Shown here piece by piece: positions 1 to 6,804 of a stretch of DNA of 16,348 nt; the first letter of the stretch is position 1, and the number at the start of each line of letters is the position of its first letter. Below the pieces are notes generated by a model. That model was not told the DNA's origin. It made no database searches and saw only the letters and a program-made list of their open reading frames with translations. The stretch is taken from positions 1 to 16,348 of the forward strand of contig PGYF01000031.1 of NCBI GenBank assembly GCA_002839535.1. The letters run 5' to 3'. The stretch comes from Nitrospira bacterium HGW-Nitrospira-1 (lineage in GTDB: Bacteria; Nitrospirota; Thermodesulfovibrionia; Thermodesulfovibrionales; UBA6898). Position numbers and translations under genes: made by a program.

Positions 1-300
1 AGCATGCCCTCTGACTTGATCAGGGGGTGCGGGGCAGGCTCCCAATCCAGATTTATATATTGTTGTCATTGTCCGGCTTGACCGGACAATCCAGGATAGA
101 GTATGGATTCCCCGATCAAGCATGCCCTCTGACTTGATCAGGGGGTGCGGGGCAGGCTCCGAATCCGGATTTATATATTGTTGTCATTGTCCGGCTTGAC
201 CCCCGCATCAAGTGCGGGGCAGGCTCCCAATCCAGGATAGGGTATGGATTGCCCGAACAAGCATGCCCTCTGACTTGATCAGGGGGTCGGGCAATGACAC
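1..300. repeat. Cluster of nested palindromic intergenic repeats
   Basis: A core beginning AGCATGCCCTCTGACTTGAT recurs at 1, 119 and 260, giving tandem units of 118 and 141 bases plus a partial third. Within the units are short palindromes: 68-76 with 82-90 (ATTGTCCGG), 201-207 with 213-219 (CCCCGCA), and 248-256 with 287-295 (ATTGCCCGA). Two of them, and the CCCTCTGA/TCAGGGGG pair inside each core, have the five-base loop CTTGA or its complement TCAAG. The 23 extra bases of unit 2 are explained by the additional CCCCGCA palindrome. This is typical of dispersed non-coding palindromic elements. I see no gene in 1-381. Confidence 0.85.
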
Positions 301-319
301 AAATCAGGAAGCAATTCAT

Positions 320-343
320 CCCTGTGCCAAGAGCACAGGGCGT
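320..343. other. Hairpin upstream of ribH
   Basis: An 8-bp perfect stem, CCCTGTGC (320-327) with GCACAGGG (333-340), has a 5-base loop. It is followed by a T-rich but broken tract (CGTTCTTGCTTATTTATT). It may be a weak terminator or attenuator for whatever is transcribed into ribH. Its reverse complement matches the radC terminator hairpin at 2191-2214 in 23 of 24 bases. Confidence 0.6.
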
Positions 344-381
344 TCTTGCTTATTTATTAAATGAGAACAAGGGGGGTAAAC

Positions 382-843
382 ATGAAAGTTATTCAGGGAG
401 AACTTCAGGCAAAGGGACTGAAATTTGCGATTGTTGTCAGCAGGTTTAATGATTTTATAACAGGGAAGCTGCTTGAAGGCGCTGTGGATGCATTGGTGCG
501 GCACGGGGCAAAGGACGAAGATATTGATGTGATCAAAGTGCCCGGCGCCTTTGAAATACCCCTGACAGCCAGGAGGGTTGCGGCAAAAGGTTTGTATGAC
601 GCCCTCATTTGTCTTGGCACGGTAATAAGAGGCGCGACTCCTCATTTCGATTATGTGGCAGCGGAAGTTTCAAAGGGTGTGGCGGCAGCTTCGATGGAGA
701 CAGGAGTGCCGATAGCCTTTGGCGTGTTGACAACCGATACGATTGAGCAGGCAGTTGAAAGGGCCGGGACAAAAAGCGGGAATAAGGGGTTCGACGCTGC
801 CATAACTGCTATAGAAATGGCCCAGGTGTTTAAGAAGCTGTGA
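382..843 (+). CDS. ribH: 6,7-dimethyl-8-ribityllumazine synthase
   Basis: This enzyme catalyses the penultimate step of riboflavin synthesis: it condenses 5-amino-6-ribitylamino-uracil with 3,4-dihydroxy-2-butanone 4-phosphate to form lumazine in the cytosol. The protein is 153 residues, the usual size. Visible family motifs are SRFN (20-23), PGAFEIP (54-60), GTVIRGATPHFDYV with the catalytic histidine at about 88, and GVLTTDTIEQA followed by ERAGTKSGNKG near the C-terminus. I chose the ATG at 382 over the upstream in-frame ATG at 361 because GGGGGG (371-376) sits five bases before it and the family starts there. No other rib gene is in the window, so it is separated from a rib operon at least downstream. 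nusB follows in the same direction after 127 bases, a pairing common in bacteria. Confidence 0.96.
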   Translation: MKVIQGELQAKGLKFAIVVSRFNDFITGKLLEGAVDALVRHGAKDEDIDVIKVPGAFEIPLTARRVAAKGLYDALICLGTVIRGATPHFDYVAAEVSKGVAAASMETGVPIAFGVLTTDTIEQAVERAGTKSGNKGFDAAITAIEMAQVFKKL

Positions 844-970
844 TTAGTAATTGGGGATTGGGGATTGGTGGAAAGAAATTACATATCGAACTGGAATTTT
901 TTATCCAATTGTTTTTCCCTGTATGCGGGTTATTCACCAATAACTATTCCCTAAACCCCAGCTACTGCCT
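844..970. repeat. Intergenic imperfect inverted repeat between ribH and nusB
   Basis: The left part reads ATTGGGGATTGGGGATTGGTG. The right part contains CACCAATAACTATTCCCTAA and ACCCCA, which form an imperfect inverted copy. The tandem GGGGATT units resemble small dispersed elements that occupy intergenic spaces. There is no convincing promoter or ribosome binding site for nusB here. Confidence 0.45.
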
Positions 971-1384
971 ATGAACCGCCGCAAAGCACGGGAATATGCG
1001 CTGCGGATGTTATTTCAGCACGATTTTGCCGGAGACCGGTCTGGACTGGAATTCAGGGAAAACAGCTTGCCTGATAAAAAAGCAACCGGCGATCTCAGGG
1101 AATTTGCACGGGAACTTGTTGCCGGCACATTAAAGCATCTTGAAGAAATTGATGCAGTAGTCCAGGAAGCGGCTGACAACTGGAAGATGGAAAGAATGGC
1201 TGCCGTTGACAGAAATATCCTGAGGTGCGCTGTCTATGAAATCCTTTATAGAAACGATATTCCGGCAGCAGTAACCATAAATGAGGCGTTGGAAATAGCA
1301 AAAAAATATTCCTCCCTGGAAGCATCTTCATTTATAAACGGCCTTCTTGACAAGATTGCGCATATTCATGGGCAATCAAAATAA
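971..1384 (+). CDS. nusB: Transcription antitermination factor NusB
   Basis: NusB binds boxA RNA together with ribosomal protein S10 (NusE) and supports antitermination in rRNA operons. The 137-residue, helix-rich product has the normal length. Its N-terminus matches the family (ARxxALRMLFQHDF, residues about 5-18). The central stretch NWKMERMAAVDRNILRCAVY and the C-terminal TINEALEIAKKYSS with SSFINGLLDKI are the conserved core. The start is fixed by this N-terminal motif, yet the bases before the ATG (CAGCTACTGCCT) show no Shine-Dalgarno sequence. Expression may rely on readthrough from ribH or on a weak initiation site. Its 3' end overlaps the likely radC start. Confidence 0.95.
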   Translation: MNRRKAREYALRMLFQHDFAGDRSGLEFRENSLPDKKATGDLREFARELVAGTLKHLEEIDAVVQEAADNWKMERMAAVDRNILRCAVYEILYRNDIPAAVTINEALEIAKKYSSLEASSFINGLLDKIAHIHGQSK

Positions 1385-2117
1385 ATACATGCAAACGCAG
1401 AAGCGCTCAAATCCAAATCAGCAGCAACTCCATAAAGGCCACAGGGAACGTTTGAGGGAACGATTTCTATTGGAGGGGTTGGACAACTTCGAGGATCATC
1501 AAGTGCTTGAACTGCTTCTGTTTCAGGCGATTCCACGGCTCGATACAAACCCTGTTGCGCATAGACTTATTCAGAGATTCGGCAGCCTTTCAGCCGTGCT
1601 TGAGGCTGATCCAAGGGATTTAGCGGCTGTTGAAGGCGTTGGAACGAATGCTGCGGCATTTATTGCGTTGATTCCTCAAGTAACCCGCTATTATTTTTTG
1701 GATCGTATCAAGCATACGCGTAACCCTCTGAACACATTTGATGCGGCTCATAAATATCTTGTCCCTCTTATGGCAGGACGCTCTGAAGAAGTATTCTATG
1801 TCCTCTGTCTTGATTCTCAACTCAGGATTCTCTATCCCGCGCTTATAAGCGAGGGCACTGTGAAGGATGCCTTTGTGCATCCCCGGCACGTTTTGGAGGC
1901 TGCGGTCAGACATAAGGCAGCCTCCGTCATCCTCGCGCATAACCATCCCGCAGGGACCGTACGGCCGTCGAACCACGATCACGGCATCACCAGGCGTCTG
2001 GTTCAGGCGCTTGGAGGCATTGATATCAAAGTGGTGGACCACGTTATTGTTGCCGGAGATCAGTTTTATAGCTTTGCCAGGGAGGGGAAATTGCCGGTGT
2101 ATGAGGCTGCGGGATAA
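1368..2117 (+). CDS. radC: RadC family JAMM/MPN protein
   Basis: This is a RadC-type protein: an N-terminal helix-hairpin-helix region (LERFGSLSAVLEA-like, then VEGVGTNAAA) and a C-terminal metallopeptidase-like JAMM domain. The metal motif is intact: a glutamate in SEGTV, HNHPAG encoded at 1938-1955, and downstream S-x-x-D in PSNHDHGIT. Despite its name, a direct repair role for the family is doubtful and its substrate is unknown. The start is uncertain. Candidates are TTG 1347 (256 residues), ATG 1368 (249 residues, overlapping nusB by 17 bases) and ATG 1389 (242 residues, just after the nusB stop). None has a good ribosome binding site, so translational coupling to nusB is likely. The QNKYMQTQKRSNPNQQQ leader is poorly conserved in character. 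Confidence 0.92.
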   Translation: MGNQNKYMQTQKRSNPNQQQLHKGHRERLRERFLLEGLDNFEDHQVLELLLFQAIPRLDTNPVAHRLIQRFGSLSAVLEADPRDLAAVEGVGTNAAAFIALIPQVTRYYFLDRIKHTRNPLNTFDAAHKYLVPLMAGRSEEVFYVLCLDSQLRILYPALISEGTVKDAFVHPRHVLEAAVRHKAASVILAHNHPAGTVRPSNHDHGITRRLVQALGGIDIKVVDHVIVAGDQFYSFAREGKLPVYEAAG

Positions 2118-2190
2118 GAGCGAAAAAAATCGTATTCCGAAATCAAGGAAGAGCGAGTGACGTGAAGCAGTTGAGGCTGTTTGACTTTTG

Positions 2191-2219
2191 ACGCCCTGTG
2201 CTCCTGGCACAGGGTTTTT
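2191..2219 (+). terminator. Intrinsic terminator after radC
   Basis: CCCTGTG (2194-2200) pairs with CACAGGG (2208-2214) around a 7-base loop and is followed directly by TTTTT. It closes the ribH-nusB-radC block and separates it from the convergent lipoprotein gene. Confidence 0.85.
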
Positions 2220-2225
2220 CACTAT

Positions 2226-3491
2226 TTATTCTTTACAAGGCACGGGCCGGCCTATAACGACTTTAGCAGCAGTTGGGCTATCTTGTTCTTTTTTAACTCT
2301 ATAGCCATCCATAGAGTCATTCACATACATCTTTCCTGCGCCAACACCTGTAGGATGATAACCATATGGATGCTTATCGTTTTTCGGCGCATCTATTTCA
2401 ATATTTTTTATATCTGGATCTTGAGACGTTCCGTAAACACTACAGTCCCTATGATAACTGCCATCTTGACATCTCTGGACATATCCCTCTTTGCCAACCA
2501 TCCATGCATGGTATGTATTTGATCCATAGACCGACTTATCTTCCCCTTCTTTTCTGCTGTCATTCGCATGAGGATTGTTAGTGGAATCAGCGACCTCTAC
2601 TACCCACTGATATTTATCATTATTATCTTTCATCTCTTTACTGCGGTATGGTAAAGCGTGGATAAAAAGAACATGTCCTGTGTTGTATGTGGCACACTTT
2701 TGCTCGCAAGGATCGCAATCAGGGTCCTTTAGCTTTGCCTTATACATTATATGGCCATCAGGCAAAACATCGCATTCAGCTTTATTTTTTTCTGATGTTG
2801 TTATGAATTTTGTCCCTTCTCTATAACAGCAATAGGCTGTTTTATCATCAAGATTATCCTCATGCAGATATGCAATTACATCACCGGGCAGCGCATCTTT
2901 TATATATTCAACCTTGCCCCAGCAGGCATTATCCGGTGAAGTTGCCTCTTTCCCGCCGAATTTAGCGATCAATTCGTCGAAATAGTCGACAAAGTCAGCA
3001 GCCAATGGTCTGTCAGAACTTTTGCTGGGACAACTGCTGTAACATCGAGGAATCTGATCGTAAAGCGGTTGGGCGATCCCTTGCAGTACGTAATAACCCA
3101 CAAAGCCGGAACAGTCCAGAAAAAGATCATAACTCTTTATAGGCGTGGATTCGGTTTGGTTTTTTAGTTCCGTGTAATCCGGATGAAGAACAAAAGGGCG
3201 GTGACTATACCCGGTATTGTCCAGCTTTGTGAGAATATCCTCTACTTGGTCATAAAGCATCTGCCTTACTGTTTTAGGACATGTGGGACATGTTTCTACC
3301 AAAGGCGGAGGTTCATAAGCAGCGTCTGGCCTTGAACTGTCATTACTACAACCAGACAAGATAAATAAAAAAGCTGCTGAAACAAAAGCAGGCGTCAATA
3401 GCAGGCCGCCAATGTACGGGCTGACCTGATTTTCCCAGCCGGCCACTTTTTGCCTGTCGATACAAAGATGCAGATTCGGCCTCTTAATCAT
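2226..3491 (-). CDS. NlpC/P60-like papain-fold lipoprotein (divergent)
   Basis: The protein is 421 residues. The N-terminal region has a long n-region, then a hydrophobic stretch (about 28-45) and the lipobox LSGC with cysteine 48 as lipidation site. Serine at +2 fits outer-membrane sorting. The mature part carries NlpC/P60 marks: DCSGFV with nucleophile C127, LPGDVIAY (201-208), and TGHVLFIH with histidine 273. D302 in VADSTNNPH is a candidate third residue. Such enzymes usually cut peptidoglycan peptides, but the long insert between C127 and H273 and the many cysteines (CPTC, CYSSC, CDPCEQKC) are atypical, so the substrate is unknown. The start has a tandem AGGACAGGA ribosome binding site. 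It is the last gene of the mnmG-led run, 34 bases after the protease-hydrolase gene. Its 3' half looks more A+T-rich than its neighbours (33-37% G+C in three sampled 60-base lines). Confidence 0.72.
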   Translation of the reverse strand: MIKRPNLHLCIDRQKVAGWENQVSPYIGGLLLTPAFVSAAFLFILSGCSNDSSRPDAAYEPPPLVETCPTCPKTVRQMLYDQVEDILTKLDNTGYSHRPFVLHPDYTELKNQTESTPIKSYDLFLDCSGFVGYYVLQGIAQPLYDQIPRCYSSCPSKSSDRPLAADFVDYFDELIAKFGGKEATSPDNACWGKVEYIKDALPGDVIAYLHEDNLDDKTAYCCYREGTKFITTSEKNKAECDVLPDGHIMYKAKLKDPDCDPCEQKCATYNTGHVLFIHALPYRSKEMKDNNDKYQWVVEVADSTNNPHANDSRKEGEDKSVYGSNTYHAWMVGKEGYVQRCQDGSYHRDCSVYGTSQDPDIKNIEIDAPKNDKHPYGYHPTGVGAGKMYVNDSMDGYRVKKEQDSPTAAKVVIGRPVPCKE

Positions 3492-3525
3492 ATTCCTGTC
3501 CTGCTTTTCGTTAAATGATTGTACT

Positions 3526-5445
3526 TTATTCCAGCTTCAATCGCCTGTCACGCAGGGATGAAGCGGACCGTTTGAATTTAAAGGTAATTCCGTCTCTGAC
3601 TTTCCTGTCACCGCAAATTCTGTTCAGCGTCGATGTAACAGTAAGTTTGTCATCGTCAAAGTCCCCGTGGTGCAGTGCGCCGGCAGTTGCGGCGTCAGGA
3701 GATTTAATCCATTCTACCTGGCAATTGCCCTTTTGAATCGCCCCAATCTCTTTCGCAAGAAATTTTGCCATTCCCAGGATCGGTTCTCCGTCACTGAATA
3801 ATGGGATATGCGCCTTGTCCTCGAAGGCGTTGGAAACAAGATACAGAAGCGATTTATGGTAGATGCCGCCACAATTGTCATCCTTCTCAATGTCGTCCTT
3901 GAGGGTATATATAGCCAGTTTATTTATTGTTCCATTCTGTATCGCCGGCATGTAAGCTTCCCTGAAGAGCTTCATTGTGCAGGCAGGCGCCCACAGGGTG
4001 CAGGTGTTTATCTTAATATTCTTTGAGCTCAACAACTGGACAAGCGGAGCATGAAATATGCTCCCTGCACTATGGCCTGCGACATGGACTTCAAACTCGC
4101 GATTATTATCGAGAAAGCCGGCAAGACATTCTGCCGCGTAGCGTGCTCCCCCATCCGGCCCGGTCGTTGCGCTCATGGCGTTTTCCTTCATCTCGTCCCA
4201 TTGGGCCTTGCCGGTGAATGTCCGCGCAACAGGTTCCAAAACATCGTCGAGGCGGTCGAGCATAAAGTCTTTTGCAGCATCAAGCGCGCCCTCAGGCCGA
4301 CGGCGTCTTATCGCGTCTTGCAGCATGAATGTCAGCGTAGACCAGTAGTCGCTATGCCAGATAAATGAGATCGGATAGACTTCAGCCTGCACAAGCGCGG
4401 GCAGGTAATCAGCCAGCCGTTGGACAGCCGAGGCCTCATCCACGAGGCCGCCGTGCGCATAGAGCAAAATTCGTTTCTTCTTCCACTTTTTGGCAACTGC
4501 AGGAATATAATCGCTGAATATATGGTCGACTTCCTCCTTGCTTGTGCCATAGGCGCCACTTGGGTTTAAGACGCCGTTATTGCCAAGGCTGATAATATGA
4601 CGGCGCAATTCGTAGTTGCTTTGGGCGTCGGAATAAGAAGTGAGAGCTGAGTGACGGATTGAAACCGTTTCTTTGCTCGTTGCGATGACAGGAGCGCCGA
4701 GGCGGGCTACCCATACATCTGTCCCGTTGGCAAGCCAATCATCATAGCTGATTCTCGCAAAACCGTTTTTCCCCCAGCCTGTCCCCCAGGAATTTTGTAT
4801 CCAGAACCCGTTTTTATCATAGGCGACGACGGCAAAGGCATGCCCGCCGAGTATTTCATCTTCTTTTGCGATTATTCCATCGTCCTTTACGTTATCCCAT
4901 CCGGCATGCACAGTTGCGCCGGCATAGAGAACTCCCACTTCGGCAATTGCGCTGTGCATGGCAACAAGGTCCTTATGGTTGACACGGTAGTAAGCCCCAA
5001 GGGGCCGGTTAGCTGCATCCGCTGCAACAGAAGGTGTAATGCGCCCGGTCTTATCCCATATTTTTCTCGAAGCTGCTCCGTGCTTATGCCATCCCTTCAT
5101 AACGCCACGCGGAGACGATCCTTCATATTCTTCACCTGGCCATTCGTCATACCTCTTTGCCAATAAGTAGAGCATTTTAGGGCTCACTTCAGTTTTGTCA
5201 GGCGCCACTTTCCTTGTACGCATTAGATAATGGATTACTGTCGCTAACCCGTATCCTGTGCATGCGCCCTCTTTTCCCTGGTCAAGGACAGGCACTTTCA
5301 ACTCCTTATATTTCTTATCCAAATCAATTTTTATCGGCACCTCAACAAGGGTCGCCTCATACATCTTGTCCCGGAAGTCGAGGGTATCCGGTATGACGGT
5401 CAGTTGCTTTCCTGATTTTGTTACCCGTTTCGGCTGATCTTTCAT
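3526..5445 (-). CDS. C1A papain-like protease fused to alpha/beta hydrolase
   Basis: This 639-residue protein has no signal peptide, so it is probably cytosolic. Residues about 15-250 are a papain-family (C1A) domain with a complete catalytic set: Q56 and C62 in DQGKEGACTGYG, H202 in GGHAFAVVAYD, N218 in IQNSWGTGWG. There is no recognisable long propeptide; the domain starts with PDTLDFRD as in bacterial C1 proteins. Residues about 320-600 look like a serine alpha/beta hydrolase: oxyanion-type YAHGG (329-333), nucleophile elbow GHSAG with S459, an acidic segment LKDDIEKDD (515-523) and a C-terminal HHGDF with H593. The last 40 residues are basic. A GGGAG ribosome binding site lies seven bases before the ATG. 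It sits 45 bases after the TPR gene and 34 before the lipoprotein gene. Substrates are unknown; a combined protease and lipase or esterase effector is an inference. Confidence 0.8.
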   Translation of the reverse strand: MKDQPKRVTKSGKQLTVIPDTLDFRDKMYEATLVEVPIKIDLDKKYKELKVPVLDQGKEGACTGYGLATVIHYLMRTRKVAPDKTEVSPKMLYLLAKRYDEWPGEEYEGSSPRGVMKGWHKHGAASRKIWDKTGRITPSVAADAANRPLGAYYRVNHKDLVAMHSAIAEVGVLYAGATVHAGWDNVKDDGIIAKEDEILGGHAFAVVAYDKNGFWIQNSWGTGWGKNGFARISYDDWLANGTDVWVARLGAPVIATSKETVSIRHSALTSYSDAQSNYELRRHIISLGNNGVLNPSGAYGTSKEEVDHIFSDYIPAVAKKWKKKRILLYAHGGLVDEASAVQRLADYLPALVQAEVYPISFIWHSDYWSTLTFMLQDAIRRRRPEGALDAAKDFMLDRLDDVLEPVARTFTGKAQWDEMKENAMSATTGPDGGARYAAECLAGFLDNNREFEVHVAGHSAGSIFHAPLVQLLSSKNIKINTCTLWAPACTMKLFREAYMPAIQNGTINKLAIYTLKDDIEKDDNCGGIYHKSLLYLVSNAFEDKAHIPLFSDGEPILGMAKFLAKEIGAIQKGNCQVEWIKSPDAATAGALHHGDFDDDKLTVTSTLNRICGDRKVRDGITFKFKRSASSLRDRRLKLE

Positions 5446-5490
5446 GAATAATCTCCCGGCATTCTAAAAAGCGCCTGCATTGTTTTTTAT

Positions 5491-6804
5491 CTAAGATCGG
5501 TTCTGAAATTCTTCCAGTAACCGGTTAAAGTCTTCTTCCCCCATTTCCTTTGTCAACTCCGATATTAATTCATTGATGATGTTGAGGTTGGGCGAGCCGA
5601 TCCTTTCAAAGATATCAATGGAGATAAGGTAATCTATGAAGGCGTCCTTATAATTTTTTTTCATATGCATGACCTTCCCTATCATGCCTACAGTGCCGGC
5701 CACTCCGGCGATATCCCCGACTTTTTTGGCAATCTCAAGGGCCTTCTGATAAAACTCGAGCGCCCTGTCATAGTCGCCTCTGTTTTGATGGACTATGCCC
5801 ATCTGGTGATAGCTCTTTGAGATGCCGACGATATCCCCGACCTTTTCCTGATGCACTATCCCTATCTGCCTGTAACTCATCGAGGCTGAGGCAATATCGC
5901 CGATCCTTTCTGAGATTTCAAGGGCCTTCGAGGAAAATTCAAGCGCCCTGTCAAAATCGCCCCTGTTTTGATAGACGGTTGCTATCTGGTTATAGTTTTT
6001 AGATACCTCGGCAATATCGCCGATATCCTCGGCAATCTCAAGGGACTTTTGATAAAAATCCAGCGCCTTGTTGTATTCCCCTCTTTCATGGTTAATAATG
6101 CCTATCTGGTTATAACACTTGGATAACCCGGCGATATCGCCGATATCCTCCGCAATCCCCAGGGCCTTGAGGGTAAAATCGAGCGCCTTGTCAAAATCCC
6201 CCTGCAACTTATGAAGAAGCCCTATCTGGCCGTAGATCCGCAAGATCGTATGAAAATCGTCTGTCTTTTCCTTGAGCTTGAGCGCCTTTTGGGACAGTTC
6301 AAGCGCCTTGTCATAGTCGCCCCGCTTCTGGTAGACAATCCCGATATTCTGATACCCTACAGATGTGCCGTCAGCATCCCCTGCTTTTTCCGCAATTTCA
6401 AGCGCCTTCTGATAAAAATCAAGGGCCCAGTCATAGTCGCCTCTTTTCTGGTGTACAATGCCTATCTGGTTATAGCTCTTCGATACCCCTGTGACGTCTC
6501 CGATCTCCTCTGCAATAGCAAGGGTCTTATAAGAGAAATCAAGCGCCTTATCATAATCACCCCGTTTTTGGTGGACGATCGCTATCTGGTGATAGCTCTT
6601 GAATATCTCGGCAGTGTCCTGGACCTTCTCTGACATCTCAAGGGCCTTGGAAGAGAAATCAAGCGCCTTATCGTAATCACCCTGTTTTTGGTGGATAATC
6701 GCTATCTGGTTAGAGCATTTGGAGATTGCGGCAGCATCCCCTGACCTTTCAGCCGCCTCAAGGGCCCTTTGGCAAGTTTCCAATGTCATGTTATCAAAAT
6801 TCAT
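5491..6804 (-). CDS. TPR-array protein, kinesin-light-chain-like repeats
   Basis: The protein is 437 residues and almost wholly made of 40-residue tetratricopeptide repeats with the consensus SYNQIGIVHQKRGDYDKALD followed by FYQKALEIAEKIGDIA. Ten units fill residues 26-406. Unit 8 (306-326) keeps only its first helix, a clean loss of 19 residues. Unit 10 is degenerate. Residues 1-25 resemble a lone second helix of a repeat, and a 31-residue helical tail ends the protein. There is no enzyme domain, signal peptide or membrane segment, so it is likely a cytosolic scaffold or ligand/partner sensor. Its ATG overlaps the mnmG stop as ATGA, with only a weak AAGGG upstream, so translation is probably coupled to mnmG. 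The following gene is the protease-hydrolase, which makes a regulator or adaptor role toward it plausible but unproven. Confidence 0.85.
   Translation of the reverse strand: MNFDNMTLETCQRALEAAERSGDAAAISKCSNQIAIIHQKQGDYDKALDFSSKALEMSEKVQDTAEIFKSYHQIAIVHQKRGDYDKALDFSYKTLAIAEEIGDVTGVSKSYNQIGIVHQKRGDYDWALDFYQKALEIAEKAGDADGTSVGYQNIGIVYQKRGDYDKALELSQKALKLKEKTDDFHTILRIYGQIGLLHKLQGDFDKALDFTLKALGIAEDIGDIAGLSKCYNQIGIINHERGEYNKALDFYQKSLEIAEDIGDIAEVSKNYNQIATVYQNRGDFDRALEFSSKALEISERIGDIASASMSYRQIGIVHQEKVGDIVGISKSYHQMGIVHQNRGDYDRALEFYQKALEIAKKVGDIAGVAGTVGMIGKVMHMKKNYKDAFIDYLISIDIFERIGSPNLNIINELISELTKEMGEEDFNRLLEEFQNRS
5587..6729 (-). repeat. Tandem 120-base repeats encoding the TPR array
   Basis: Coding repeats of 120 bases recur across the gene with strong similarity even at DNA level, for example the recurring plus-strand CTATCTGGTTATAGCTCTT. 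The unit encoded at 5827-5889 is only 63 bases, an in-frame loss of 57. The array is a likely substrate for recombinational gain or loss of units. Confidence 0.85.

Noticed and set aside
1..300. Possible CRISPR array
   Set aside because: Repeat spacing is 118 and 141 bases, the spacers are themselves repetitive and palindromic, and no cas gene is present.
361..381. Upstream ATG giving ribH seven extra residues
   Set aside because: The G-rich ribosome binding site at 371-376 lies inside that extension and is well spaced from the ATG at 382, where the family begins.
1620..2222. A 200-codon minus-strand frame opposite radC
   Set aside because: It is the antisense shadow of radC, whose HNHP metal motif and helix-hairpin-helix are intact, and it also crosses the terminator.
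5587..6729. Periodic 120-base repeats as a non-coding or CRISPR-like array
   Set aside because: The period is 40 codons, the frame stays open throughout, and each unit encodes a TPR.
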